Source of the DNA: Streptomyces monomycini
Lineage (GTDB): Bacteria; Actinomycetota; Actinomycetes; Streptomycetales; Streptomycetaceae
Assembly (NCBI RefSeq): GCF_022271435.1
Contig: NZ_JAFIQY010000019.1
Location: forward strand, 88,412-152,411
Length of the DNA stretch: 64,000 nucleotides
Reading direction: 5' to 3'
A program made the position numbers and the translations under genes. Below are positions 36,643 to 46,116 of the stretch, in pieces. The notes below the pieces were generated by a model. It was not told the DNA's origin. It was given only the letters and a program-made list of their open reading frames with translations, and ran no database searches. Numbering within the stretch: position 1 is the first letter of the stretch; every line of letters begins with the position of its first letter.

Positions 36643-39600
36643 CGCTCGCTCCCTCGCAGTGCCACCAGGTCCGCCAGCTCGGCGTCGGTGAGTTCGGTCA
36701 ACGCGGCCTCGCCGGACCCGAGCACCGCGTCCGCCAGCCGCTGTTTGCGCGCCAGCAGGCCGGCGATCCGGTCCTCGACCGTGCCCTCGGCGATCATCCG
36801 GTGGACCTGCACCGGCCGGGTCTGGCCGATGCGGTACGCACGGTCGGTGGCCTGCGCCTCGACCGCCGGATTCCACCAGCGGTCGTAGTGCACGACATGG
36901 GCGGCCCTGGTCAGGTTCAGCCCCGTACCCGCCGCCTTCAACGACAGCAGGAACACCGGCACGGCACCGTCCTGGAAGCGGCGCACCATCTCCTCGCGCC
37001 GCGCGACCGGCGTGCCGCCGTGCAGCAGCTGCGTCGGCACGCCCCGCCCCGCCAGGTGCGTTTCGAGCAGCCGCGCCATCCGCACGTACTGCGTGAACAC
37101 CAGCACCCCCGCGTCCTCGGCGAGAATCGTCTCCAGCAGCTCGTCCAGCAGCTCCAGCTTCCCGGAACGCCCCGCGATCAGCGGCCGCTCCTCCTTGAGG
37201 AACTGCGCCGGGTGGTTGCAGATCTGCTTGAGCGAGGTCAGCAGCTTGACGACCAGACCGCGCCGCGCGAGGCCGTCCGCCGCCGCGATCTCGCCGAGGC
37301 CCTCGCGCACCACCGCCTCGTACAGCCCGGCCTGCTCCTTGGTCAGCGCCACCGCCCGGTCGGTCTCCGTCTTCGGCGGCAGTTCGGGCGCGATGCCCGG
37401 ATCGGACTTGCGGCGGCGCAGCAGGAAGGGGCGGACGAGCCGGGCCAGCCGGTCGGCGGCAGCCGGGTCGGCGCCGCCCTCGACAGCCGTGGCGTAACGC
37501 TCGCGGAAGCGGCCCAACGACCCCAGCAGCCCCGGCGTGGTCCAGTCGAGAATGGCCCACAGCTCGGACAGGTTGTTCTCGACCGGCGTGCCGGTGAGCG
37601 CCACCCGGGCGCCCGCGGGAAGGCGGCGCAGCGCCTTGGCCGTCGCCGAGAACGGATTCTTCACGTGCTGCGCCTCGTCGGCGACGACCAGACCCCAGCG
37701 GGTCGTCGCGAGCTTCGCCGCGTCCAGCCGCATCGTGCCGTACGTGGTGAGGACGAACCCGCCGTCCGCCAGGTCCGCGAGGCTGCGCCGGTCCGCGTGG
37801 AAGCGGCGCACCGGGGTGCCGGGCGCGAACTTCTCGATCTCCCGCTGCCAGTTGCCCATCAGGGAGGCCGGGCAGACGACGAGCGTGGGCCCGGCGGAGG
37901 CGGGGTCGCTCTGCCGGTGCAGATGCAGGGCGATGAGGGTGATGGTCTTCCCCAGTCCCATGTCGTCGGCGAGACAGCCGCCGAGGCCGAGGGAGGTCAT
38001 GCGGTGCAGCCAGTCGAGGCCGCGCAGTTGGTAGTCGCGGAGGGTGGCGGTGAGGGCGGGGGGCTGGGCTATGGGCTGCTCGGCGGCGGTGTCCGGGCCG
38101 GCGGTGTCCGGTGCGGTGGCTTCCGGTACGGCGGTGTCCGGAGTGCTTGCTTCCGGTATGGCGGTGTCCGGGGCGGTGGCTTCCGATGCGGTGGTGTCCG
38201 GGGCGGTGAGCCGGTCGCGGAGGCGGGCCAGCCAGCCGGACGCCTGCACCTCCACCCGGGCGCCGTCCCCGGACTCGGCCGTCCCGGTGAGCGCCGCGCC
38301 GAGCGCGTCGATGGGCGTCACCTTGCGGTCCTGGCGGTCACGGGCCGCCCGCAGCGCCTCGGGATCGACGAGCACCCACTGGTCACGCAGCCGTACCAGC
38401 GGACGTCCCGACTCGGCCAGCCGGTCCAGCTCCGCCCTGCTGATCTCCTGGTCACCGACGGCGAAGCGCCAGCTGAACGAGAGCAGCGCGTCGGCCGAGA
38501 GGAAGGACGGCACGCCGGGCGCGGCACGGTCCTGACCGGCAGCGTCGTCGTCCGGGCCCGCTTGCGCGTGCGGTGGCGCGTCGTCCTGGTCGGACGGCCC
38601 CACCACGGCCCGGGTGCTGAGCCCGCGTACCAGGTCCCGTGGCCAGTGCACCTGCACACCGGCGGCGGCCAGCGCACGCGTGGCCGGACCGAGCAGCTCG
38701 GCGATCTCCTCGTCGGCGAGGTCCACCGCGTCCGGCACGGCGGCGGACAGCAGGGGCGTGAGCGGCGCCCAGGCAGCGGCGGCGCGGCGCAGCGTGAGCA
38801 GGGTGTCCATCCTGGCCCGCGGGCCGAACGCCTGCCCGGTGGGGGAGTCGCCCGCCCACACCTCGGCGGCGTCGGCGACCAGGGCCGGGTCGGTGGGGTC
38901 GTGCAGTTGGAGAACGGCGGTGAAGCCGGCGCGGCCGGTGGCGGTGCGGTCGGTGACGGCGGCGGCCCCGGGGCGGTCCGGGGCCGTTCCGGGCAGTCCG
39001 GTGATCTCCACGCGCAGGGAGATCCGTACGCCCGCGTCGTGCCCGGCCGCCACATCGGCGGCCCAGTCGCGCTGTTCGGGGATGTGCTGCGGCTCGGGCG
39101 CGGCGAACGCCGGTCCGCCGGTGACCAGGGCGGCGGCGGGGGAGCGGGGCAGGCCGTCCGCCACCGCGTCCAGGAAGTCACGTACCAGGCGCTCCGGGTC
39201 CGGCAGCAGTACGGGGCCGGAGCCGGGGCTGCCGGAGAGCGGGACGGCGTGCGCCTGCGGCGGCAGCGACGCCGCCAGTTCGCGCAGCCGCTCGACATCG
39301 TCGGGGTCGAGCGGACCGACGCGCCACGCGTCGTGACCGGAACGGCTCACTCCGGGCAGCAGCCGCCCGCGGGCGACGAGTTGCAGCGCCAGTACGGCGG
39401 CGGCGCCCCAGAAGGCCGCTGCCGGGTCGGACGTACGGGCCGCACGGGCGCGGGTGAGGACGGGCAGGGCGTCGGCGACGGGCAGCACCACGGCCGGAAC
39501 GTCGATCAACTCGATGCCGTCCCCGTTGCGGCCTCCGTCTCCGCCCCCGTCTCCGCCCCCGTTCCCGCTCCCGTTCCCGCTCCCGTCGCTGTTGCTGTCG

Positions 39601-39794
39601 CCCGGGCCTGGGGCGGTCGGGACGGCGACGGTCAGTGACTGCGTCGGCCACCCGGTCCCTTCGTCGTCTGCCGTGCCGTCCGCACGCCAGAAGGCGACCT
39701 GCCCCGTACGGGCGGGATCGCCGGGCAGGAAGACCGCCGCGCGGTGCGCGAGCGCGGCCGGTGGTGCGGAAGGTGCCGAGGGAAGAAGTGCCAC
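36639..39794 (-). CDS. SNF2-family DEAD/DEAH-box helicase
   Basis: 1051 residues from GTG 39794, chosen because GAGGAG is about 10 bases upstream. TTG 39812 is the alternative. The N-terminal half is a streptomycete-specific domain with a Gly/Asp/Asn repeat around residues 60-95 and degenerate TAPDT repeats near 545-585. The helicase core has DDMGLGKT (Walker A), VVADEAQH (motif II), LTGTPVEN (III) and QATDRAYRIGQ (VI). It is a DNA translocase. The SWIM partner follows immediately. Confidence 0.93.
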   Translation of the reverse strand: MALLPSAPSAPPAALAHRAAVFLPGDPARTGQVAFWRADGTADDEGTGWPTQSLTVAVPTAPGPGDSNSDGSGNGSGNGGGDGGGDGGRNGDGIELIDVPAVVLPVADALPVLTRARAARTSDPAAAFWGAAAVLALQLVARGRLLPGVSRSGHDAWRVGPLDPDDVERLRELAASLPPQAHAVPLSGSPGSGPVLLPDPERLVRDFLDAVADGLPRSPAAALVTGGPAFAAPEPQHIPEQRDWAADVAAGHDAGVRISLRVEITGLPGTAPDRPGAAAVTDRTATGRAGFTAVLQLHDPTDPALVADAAEVWAGDSPTGQAFGPRARMDTLLTLRRAAAAWAPLTPLLSAAVPDAVDLADEEIAELLGPATRALAAAGVQVHWPRDLVRGLSTRAVVGPSDQDDAPPHAQAGPDDDAAGQDRAAPGVPSFLSADALLSFSWRFAVGDQEISRAELDRLAESGRPLVRLRDQWVLVDPEALRAARDRQDRKVTPIDALGAALTGTAESGDGARVEVQASGWLARLRDRLTAPDTTASEATAPDTAIPEASTPDTAVPEATAPDTAGPDTAAEQPIAQPPALTATLRDYQLRGLDWLHRMTSLGLGGCLADDMGLGKTITLIALHLHRQSDPASAGPTLVVCPASLMGNWQREIEKFAPGTPVRRFHADRRSLADLADGGFVLTTYGTMRLDAAKLATTRWGLVVADEAQHVKNPFSATAKALRRLPAGARVALTGTPVENNLSELWAILDWTTPGLLGSLGRFRERYATAVEGGADPAAADRLARLVRPFLLRRRKSDPGIAPELPPKTETDRAVALTKEQAGLYEAVVREGLGEIAAADGLARRGLVVKLLTSLKQICNHPAQFLKEERPLIAGRSGKLELLDELLETILAEDAGVLVFTQYVRMARLLETHLAGRGVPTQLLHGGTPVARREEMVRRFQDGAVPVFLLSLKAAGTGLNLTRAAHVVHYDRWWNPAVEAQATDRAYRIGQTRPVQVHRMIAEGTVEDRIAGLLARKQRLADAVLGSGEAALTELTDAELADLVALRGSER

Positions 39795-39983
39795 GTGCAG
39801 CAAGCTCCTCAAGTTTGACTACTGGCGACCGGAGCGCCCGAGGGTACAGCACGACCGGGGGTGGCGCCGACCGCTGCCCGCGGCGGCCCGGCGGACCGTC
39901 GGCACGGATGGAACCCGTGGGGCCGAAAAGGCGTTCAATGGAGTACAGCGAGCGCGGCAACCGCCGCGGAAGGGACGTGAAGG

Positions 39984-40166
39984 ATGTCCACGAACGCAAA
40001 GGTCGCCGTCGGCGGCGTGGCGGCGGGAGCGATCCTGCTGTGGCTGCTGCCGTTCTGGGCGGCGGTGCTGGTCATGGTCGGTGTGCCGGCCGTGGCGTAT
40101 CTGACGCTGGACCCCTCGCAGCGGCGCAGGCTGCGCCGCGTGACCCGCAAGGAGATAGGGCGCTGA
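39984..40166 (+). CDS. small membrane protein
   Basis: 60 residues, with GAAGG shortly before the ATG. Residues 5-40 form one or two hydrophobic helices (VAVGGVAAGAILLWLLPFWAAVLVMVGVPAVAYL). A basic C-terminus (RRRLRRVTRKEIGR) should face the cytoplasm. It is divergent from the SNF2 gene. Function is unknown. Confidence 0.75.
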   Translation: MSTNAKVAVGGVAAGAILLWLLPFWAAVLVMVGVPAVAYLTLDPSQRRRLRRVTRKEIGR

Positions 40167-40298
40167 CCGGGTGGCCGGTGCCCGGACGTCCGGCGGTGTG
40201 AGCCGGGCGGGCGGCCGGGCCGCGACGACGTCCCCGTCAGCGGACCCGTGGGCGAACGGCTCACGGGTGGGGCGCCGCCACGGCTCAGGACCGGACCG

Positions 40299-41141
40299 TC
40301 AAGCCGGCCGGACCGCCAGCGCTTCCAGCGCCTGCAGCAGCCCCGGCAGCTCGGGCCCACGTCCCACCGGCAGTATCTCGCCGGGCTGCTCGTCCAGGAG
40401 GACGAACGCGATGTCGTCGGTACGGGCCACCAAGCTCCAGCTCGGGCCGTCCACGCGGAGCGTACGGGCCTCGTCGGCGGCGAAGGACGAGCGGATGCGC
40501 CCCGGTGGTGGCGGCTCGGCCACGTAACCGCGTGCCTCGGTCAGTGCCCGCCGTACCCCGGCGTGCGGCTGGGCCCCCGGATCGACGAAGGTGACCTCGC
40601 CCTCGACCTGTTCGCGCCAGACCGCCCACTGGAGCGCGATCTCGTCCGCGCCCATCCGGCGCTGCGCCGGTCCCCACTGGGTGGCGTCCGGCGGCCTGAG
40701 TACGGCCGGACCGCCTTCCTCCGGTTCCGGGTCGTGCGGCGCGGGCACCCCCGGCGCCGCGACGGCGAGCGCGATCGGCCAGCCGGGCAGTGCCTCGACC
40801 ATGCTGTCCTCGTCGGGTGAGAGGTCGTACTCCATCCCGCAGTCCCAGGCCGCGACGGCGCACGCGACGAGCGAGACGTCGTCCGTCACCACGGTCCAGC
40901 GCGCACCCGTCCCGTCCTGCCCGAGGACCAGGCCGTACCCCTGCTCGTACGGTGCGAGGCCGAGCCCGGCGCACACCTCGGGATAGTCGTTGCCGAGCAC
41001 GCTCGGGAACTGCGCGGGCGTCAGCAGCACGGCCGTCAGGACGAGCAACTGGTCCTCGGCGGCGCTCTCGGGTGTGGCTCCGCCGGCGTTTCCGGCCGTG
41101 GACGTACCGGCGCTCTCGGTCGACACCCGGGGCCTCCCCAT
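40299..41141 (-). CDS. conserved hypothetical protein
   Basis: 280 residues from ATG 41141. A GTG five codons later is also possible. It is acidic and soluble, without signal peptide or membrane segment. Identifiable blocks are EDQLLVLTAVLLTPAQFPSV near the start and WTVVTDDVSLVACAVAAWDCGMEYDL. The codon pattern is strongly coding. I do not recognise the family. TAGGGT (41173-41178) could be its -10. Confidence 0.7.
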   Translation of the reverse strand: MGRPRVSTESAGTSTAGNAGGATPESAAEDQLLVLTAVLLTPAQFPSVLGNDYPEVCAGLGLAPYEQGYGLVLGQDGTGARWTVVTDDVSLVACAVAAWDCGMEYDLSPDEDSMVEALPGWPIALAVAAPGVPAPHDPEPEEGGPAVLRPPDATQWGPAQRRMGADEIALQWAVWREQVEGEVTFVDPGAQPHAGVRRALTEARGYVAEPPPPGRIRSSFAADEARTLRVDGPSWSLVARTDDIAFVLLDEQPGEILPVGRGPELPGLLQALEALAVRPA

Positions 41142-41299
41142 CCGACGCGCATCCGATCAGTCGTCGGCGCACCCTAGTTGGCCGGGCGGCGGCTTGTCAC
41201 CAGTCGTACGCCACTGCCCCGGAAACCGGCCATCCGGAGCTCGGCCCCTGCCTCGGCCCCGGCCCCCTGCCCCGGCCCCGGCTCTCCTGCCCCGGCCCC

Positions 41300-41650
41300 T
41301 CAAGCCACCGGCAGATTGAGCAGATCACGCGCCACCGTCTGCGGCGACTCGCCGCGCTCCCGGGCGAGGGCGATCACCGCCCGGCAGGCCAGCTCGTTGA
41401 TGCCGAAGGCGAGCGCCTCGGGGGAGACCCATTCCGCCGACTCGGCGCTGCGCTCGTCGTCGTCCTCGGCACACGCCGCCACATGGGCGGCCGCGGCCTC
41501 GAAGATGTTGTGCCGCCGTTTCGCCCCGGGGGCCCGGGGCTCGTCGCTGCCCCGAAGGTGCGCCCCGGGGCGGTCGTGGGTGAAGAAGTCCCGAAGGCCA
41601 CGGAACAATTCGGCTATTTCGCGCAAGAATCCGGTCATCATGTCCCCCAT
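41300..41650 (-). CDS. conserved hypothetical protein (116 residues)
   Basis: It starts MGDMMTGFLREIAELFRGLRDFF; three ATGs compete (41650, 41641, 41638). A central acidic patch (AEDDDERSAES) separates two helical segments. No known motif is present. It is divergent from the MpaB-type oxygenase gene, with only 80 bases between them. Confidence 0.65.
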   Translation of the reverse strand: MGDMMTGFLREIAELFRGLRDFFTHDRPGAHLRGSDEPRAPGAKRRHNIFEAAAAHVAACAEDDDERSAESAEWVSPEALAFGINELACRAVIALARERGESPQTVARDLLNLPVA

Positions 41651-41730
41651 TCCCGGTTCCCGTTCCGGTCGTTCCAGTGTGCCCCCGACGCTTACGATGG
41701 GAACTTCGGCGACGAAAGGGCGGGTACTCG

Positions 41731-42606
41731 GTGCGGCGTTATGACTGGCTCAAGGAGATCCAGCGGCTGGACCCGGATCGGGACTTTCTGCGTATCCACC
41801 GCATCACCACGACGTACGAATTCCCGTGGGACGTCGCGCGCGCCCTGGAGCTGGCGCTCTACCGCACCTACGCCGTTCCCAGCATCGGCCGGCTGCTGGC
41901 CGAAACCGCCGAGCTGACGGACCGTACGCAAAAGCGCTACGACGACACCGCGCTCCTCCTCGACGCGGTGATGGAGCACGGCTTCGACTCCGAGGACGGC
42001 CGGACCGCGATCCGCCGCATCAACCAGATGCACCGCAGTTACGACATCACCAACGACGACATGCGGTACGTGCTCAGCACCTTCGTGGTGGTCCCCAAGC
42101 GCTGGCTCGACCAGTTCGGCTGGCGCCGGATGAGCGAGCACGAAAAGCATGCCACGGCGGTCTACTACCGCACCCTCGGGCGCCATATGGGCATCACCGG
42201 CATCCCGCGCGACTTCCAGGAGTTCGAACGCTGCCTGGACGTTTACGAGCACGCGCATTTCGGCTGGGACGAGGGCGGGCGCCGGGTCTCGGACGCCACG
42301 CTCGGCCTGATGGCGGGCTGGTACGGCCCGCTGGCCCCGGTGGTGCGCCGCGCGAGCATGGCGCTGCTGGACGACGCCCTGCTGAACGCCTTCCGCTACG
42401 AGCGTCCCGGACCGGCTGTCCGTGCCGCGGTGCACGGCGTGCTGCGGCTGCGCGCCAAGTCCGTACGCCTGCTGCCGCCGCGCCGGCGCCCGCACTACGC
42501 CCGCCAGAACCCGGAGATCAAGGGCTATCCGAACGGCTTCACCATCGCCGACCTCGGCACCTTCCCCCAGGGCCGCCCCACGGGCGGCTGCCCCGTACCG
42601 CATTGA
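41731..42606 (+). CDS. MpaB-type oxygenase / DUF2236 family protein
   Basis: 291 residues from GTG 41731. His-rich blocks typical of the family are present: AYRTYAVPSIGRLLAET-like N-terminus, RINQMHRSYDITNDDMRYVLSTFVV and a second His in GRHMGITGIP, consistent with heme ligation. Family members include the mycophenolic-acid oxygenase MpaB and latex-clearing relatives. The substrate here is unknown. TACGAT at 41694-41699 may be its -10. Confidence 0.85.
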   Translation: MRRYDWLKEIQRLDPDRDFLRIHRITTTYEFPWDVARALELALYRTYAVPSIGRLLAETAELTDRTQKRYDDTALLLDAVMEHGFDSEDGRTAIRRINQMHRSYDITNDDMRYVLSTFVVVPKRWLDQFGWRRMSEHEKHATAVYYRTLGRHMGITGIPRDFQEFERCLDVYEHAHFGWDEGGRRVSDATLGLMAGWYGPLAPVVRRASMALLDDALLNAFRYERPGPAVRAAVHGVLRLRAKSVRLLPPRRRPHYARQNPEIKGYPNGFTIADLGTFPQGRPTGGCPVPH

Positions 42607-42672
42607 GACGTCTGGCGACCGCAGCTGTCTCCTCATGATCACCGTCGCTCGTTCCGGCGCCATACTTGAGCG

Positions 42673-43542
42673 GTGACCGAGGAAGACAGGAAGTACGCCC
42701 GACAGTGGCTGGCCGAGCACGGTGTCACCCGGACGGCGGACGCGTGGCGCGACCAGCGGGCGCCGGGCGAGATCCTGACACCGAACGAGGTGGCGCACGC
42801 GTGGGCGGACGAGGCGCTGTCCGACAGCGGCCTGAACGCGTCCGCCCGCCTGCGGCTCGCGTTCGGCCTCCTGGACCTGCTGGGCGACTACTGGGTCACC
42901 TGCGAGCTCCGCTTCGCCGTACGCGACGAGCGGCACCCGGTGCGGGCGGACCAGTTCTGGGACGCCTGCCGTGGGCGGCTGGAAGCGCCTGAAGAGCCCG
43001 AAGCCCTGCTCCACTCACTCTGGGCGGACTGGTTCGAGGACCGGGCCACCGCGGAGGAGGCGTTCGCCGAGGTGCTGGGCAACGACGTGGACGCCTTGGG
43101 TGCCCCGGACGACGGCACCGCAGAGACACCGGGGCCGACGATGCCGGCCCGCGCTGCGCCGAGTCCCACGACGCCGCATGTCACGAGGCCCGAACTCGCG
43201 ACGCCGGACGGTGCGGCACGGGACGCCCTGCTCCGTCGCGCTACCCGGGCCCTCGGCGTCTCTGGGCCCGTGCCTTGGCCGGTGAAGCACGCCGTGTACC
43301 AAGCCGCCGCGACGATCCCGCACCTCCACCCCGCGCTGTTCCGCGGCCTTCTCGGCAGCTACCACGACCTGTACGGCGATCTCGACCCCCGTGCCGCTCT
43401 CGCCCTCCTGGACGAGCTGGACCTGCCGGCCACCACCGAGCACCTGGCTCCACTGCGCGCCGTCCTCACTGCTGGCCACCGCAACCACTACCGCGCACCG
43501 GACGCCTGGTCCCGGGCGCCGGACGCGTCTCGGTCTCCCTGA
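42673..43542 (+). CDS. conserved hypothetical protein
   Basis: 289 residues from GTG 42673. A helical N-terminal half (EEDRKYARQWLAEHGV, RLRLAFGLLDLLGDYWVTCELRF), a Pro/Thr linker near 150-180 and a helical C-terminal half are visible. The family is unknown to me. CATACT ends six bases before GTG, so the transcript may be leaderless. Its last 55 bases overlap the convergent methyltransferase gene. Confidence 0.75.
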   Translation: MTEEDRKYARQWLAEHGVTRTADAWRDQRAPGEILTPNEVAHAWADEALSDSGLNASARLRLAFGLLDLLGDYWVTCELRFAVRDERHPVRADQFWDACRGRLEAPEEPEALLHSLWADWFEDRATAEEAFAEVLGNDVDALGAPDDGTAETPGPTMPARAAPSPTTPHVTRPELATPDGAARDALLRRATRALGVSGPVPWPVKHAVYQAAATIPHLHPALFRGLLGSYHDLYGDLDPRAALALLDELDLPATTEHLAPLRAVLTAGHRNHYRAPDAWSRAPDASRSP

Positions 43543-44162
43543 CGCACGGCCAGCGCCAGGTAACGGGCATCCTCGTCCACGTACCGCACCAGGTCCCAGC
43601 CGGAACGTGCCAGCAACGGCCGCAGGTTGGGCTCGGCCCGTAGGTCGTCCGGCGTGATCGGGCGCCCCTTCCGTGCCGCCAGCGCGGCCCGCCCGACCGG
43701 GTGGAACAGGGCGAGCCGGCCTCCGGGCCGTACGACCCGGGCGAGTTCCGCGAGACCCGCCCGGGGGTCGGCCAGATGGGACAGCAGAGCGGCGGCGAAG
43801 ACCGCGTCGAGCGCGGCATCCGGCAGCGGGAGCCGCTGCACGTCAGCGAGCACCAGAGGCGCCAGACGTCCACGTCCGGCCCGTACGGCTGCCGCGAGCA
43901 TCTCGGGGGTCAGGTCGGCGCCCAGCACCGTCCCGCCCGCCCCGACGGCGGCCCGCAGAGCAGGCAGCGCCCGCCCCGTACCGCAGCCCGCGTCCAGCAC
44001 CCGGTCTCCGGCGCGCAGCTCCATCGCCGCGACGCCCGCCTGGTAGGCGGGACCGTCGTCGGGGAACCGCGCGTCCCAGTCGTGCGCCCGGGAGCCGAAG
44101 AACTCCCGCACGTCATGCGCTTGAACGGTGCCCTCGGGAGCCTTGGCGGCGTCGTCTTCCAT
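43488..44162 (-). CDS. class I SAM-dependent methyltransferase
   Basis: 224 residues. Motif I VLDAGCGTGRALP is near residue 55, then GADLTPEMLAAA, the acidic residue in LADVQRLPLPDAALDAV and ELARVVRPGGRLALF, all typical of the UbiE/Methyltransf_11 group. The substrate is unknown. TAGAGT (44169-44174) ends six bases before ATG 44162, so it is probably leaderless. The C-terminal 15 residues run into the convergent gene. Confidence 0.9.
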   Translation of the reverse strand: MEDDAAKAPEGTVQAHDVREFFGSRAHDWDARFPDDGPAYQAGVAAMELRAGDRVLDAGCGTGRALPALRAAVGAGGTVLGADLTPEMLAAAVRAGRGRLAPLVLADVQRLPLPDAALDAVFAAALLSHLADPRAGLAELARVVRPGGRLALFHPVGRAALAARKGRPITPDDLRAEPNLRPLLARSGWDLVRYVDEDARYLALAVRQGDRDASGARDQASGAR

Positions 44163-44271
44163 ACGGCAACTCTAGGCGCCGCTGATCGTCGGCGGATCGC
44201 GGTGGTTGGTGCCGCAACTGTTTCCCCCTCGACGTCTTACGTTTCCGGCCGCCCGGCGTAATCATGCAGGC

Positions 44272-45450
44272 ATGACGGACACGGGGAAGTGGAATTTCGT
44301 CGACCATTTCGGTGCCGATCCGCAGGGTCTCGTCGACGCGGCGGCTCTCCTGCAGCACGCGGCGACCACCATCTGTGACGCCGGCGGTGGCACGCTGGTG
44401 ATTCCCCCCGGGCGTTACCGGATGCACAGCACGGGAACGGTGGTACCGGATCCGGGAAACCTGACCGTGATCGCCTACGGCGCCCATATTTTCCGCAGCG
44501 ACACCTCCACCATCGACACACTCTGGGGCGGGGGTTTCTCCCACGACGGCTACAACGGTGCGTCCAACATCAGCATCCACGGCGGTCTGTGGGACGGCGG
44601 CGCGGGAAATCCGCGGCCGCTGGACATGTTCGCCTTCTGCTCCGCGGAGAACATCCTGTACGCGGATCTGGTGGTCGAGAACATTCCGGACTGGCACGCG
44701 ATCGAGTTCCACGGCATCCGCAACGGCACGGCGCGCAACTGCGTCTTCCGGCGCTTCAAGGCCACCACGCCGACCCGCTTCTTCTCCGAGGCGATCGAGG
44801 TCCAGGAGGCGCCGGACGGTACGCACAGCAGCGGCATCGTCGTGGACGGCTGCTCGGCCGACGGGTACGGAGCCCTGGTGGGCACGCACACGGCCACCTT
44901 CCCCGGCCGTTTCCACGACGGTCTGCGGGTGGTGAACAACAGGATCACCAACGCCAAGAACTACGCCGTACGCGCGCACAACTGGCGTCACGCGGTCATC
45001 GCGAACAACATCATCGAGGACTGCAACAGCGGAATTCACGTACAGGTGGATCCTGCCGCGCAGTACCGGTCGTGGTACTGGTCGCAGACCGAGGACATCA
45101 TCATCGCGCACAACGTCCTGACGCACATGGGACTGGAGAAACAGCCGGGCCAGGGAGCACGGCACGCCACCATCGGTGTGTACGGAATGGCGGACACACC
45201 GATGGAGAACGTCGTCGTGACGGGGAACATCATCCGTGACTGGGCCAGTTCGAACGCCATAGTGTTGCAGTACGTGCACGAAGCTGTGGTCACCGGAAAC
45301 GTCGTGAAATACAGCCAGGGCGGCGACGGCACCGCGATATTGTTCGCCTCCTGTTCCGGCGGAACGGCCACCGGAAACAACGTCCGTTACGCAGGTTCGG
45401 GCGTGGTCGGCGCCGAAGTCTCCGCCGGGAACAGGATCAGCCTCCGGTGA
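44272..45450 (+). CDS. right-handed beta-helix repeat protein (pectate-lyase-like fold)
   Basis: 392 residues from ATG 44272. After NFVDHFGADPQGLVDAAALLQ, which matches the entry cap of Pectate_lyase_3/phage-spike folds, regular strand turns appear (NISIHGGLWDGG, NILYADLVVENI, GLRVVNNRITNAKNYAV, NVVVTGNIIRDW, AVVTGNVVKYS). No signal peptide is visible, unusual for a polysaccharide-degrading helix. It could be a tail-spike-like or non-classically exported protein. AATCAT lies six bases before ATG, a weak leaderless-promoter hint. It borders the transposase island. Confidence 0.8.
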   Translation: MTDTGKWNFVDHFGADPQGLVDAAALLQHAATTICDAGGGTLVIPPGRYRMHSTGTVVPDPGNLTVIAYGAHIFRSDTSTIDTLWGGGFSHDGYNGASNISIHGGLWDGGAGNPRPLDMFAFCSAENILYADLVVENIPDWHAIEFHGIRNGTARNCVFRRFKATTPTRFFSEAIEVQEAPDGTHSSGIVVDGCSADGYGALVGTHTATFPGRFHDGLRVVNNRITNAKNYAVRAHNWRHAVIANNIIEDCNSGIHVQVDPAAQYRSWYWSQTEDIIIAHNVLTHMGLEKQPGQGARHATIGVYGMADTPMENVVVTGNIIRDWASSNAIVLQYVHEAVVTGNVVKYSQGGDGTAILFASCSGGTATGNNVRYAGSGVVGAEVSAGNRISLR

Positions 45451-45547
45451 GCGTGGTGCGTCGTGGTGCCGCGCGGTGCGCGGTGCCTACGGTGGACGCG
45501 GGCGGGCCGGGCGGCGGGGTGGCCGAGCGGTCAGCGGGGCCGTCGGT

Positions 45548-46116
45548 CAGTGAGCCTTTTCCCACCTCAGTTTGAGCATGCCAGGTGCAGGGTGAGGACG
45601 GCCTGGACGAGGCTGGTGATACGGCTGGTAGAGCATCGCAGTTGGCGCGTGAGCCGCCAGGTTTTGAGGGTGGCCATGGCCTGTTCGACGAGTGTACGGA
45701 TCTTCGCGTGTGAGCCAGAGCGGCCAGGATGTCGACGGCCTCGGCGATGTACCGGTAGGCGGTGGTGGTGCCCACGCCGAATCCGGCGGTGAGCTGGGCG
45801 TTGAGGGTACCCCCGGCCGGAGGCTGGGGAGTATGGCCGCATCGTAGATGAGCCGGCACGAGCAGCGCCTGCCGTCCGGCGGCCAGCCGGCGCCATCGTG
45901 TCCCTCGCGCAAGACGACGTGCGGTCAGCTCACGGGCGAGGAAGCGCAGAGCGGAGGTGGCCAGAGCGACCCCAGCTGGGTAGACGAGCATGCGGAAGCT
46001 CCTGGCAGGATGGCTTGGACTCGACACGCACCCGTCTACCAGCGGCTTCTCTACGCCCGGACCCGCCCTCACCCCAGTGGCCCCGCTCCGCACGCAGGTT
46101 GAGGAAACCTCAGTGG
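45548..46116 (-). mobile_element. internally deleted IS element with both terminal repeats
   Basis: The left terminus at 45548-45570 and the right terminus at 46096-46116 (AGGTTG, GGAAA, CTCAGTGG) are imperfect inverted repeats. The element is about 570 bp, far shorter than the 850-900 bp usual for this family, because the transposase centre is missing. Confidence 0.65.
45567..45991 (-). pseudogene. IS5-family transposase, deleted and frameshifted
   Basis: From ATG 45991 the frame reads MLVYPAGVALATSALRFLA and GVGTTTAYRYIAEAVDILAAL, the DNA-binding N-terminus of this transposase family. It then jumps, in another frame (stop near 45567), to KIRTLVEQAMATLKTWR and LRCSTSRITSLVQAVL, the extreme C-terminus. 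The catalytic DDE core is gone. The same C-terminal motif occurs in the right-hand remnant. Confidence 0.8.
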
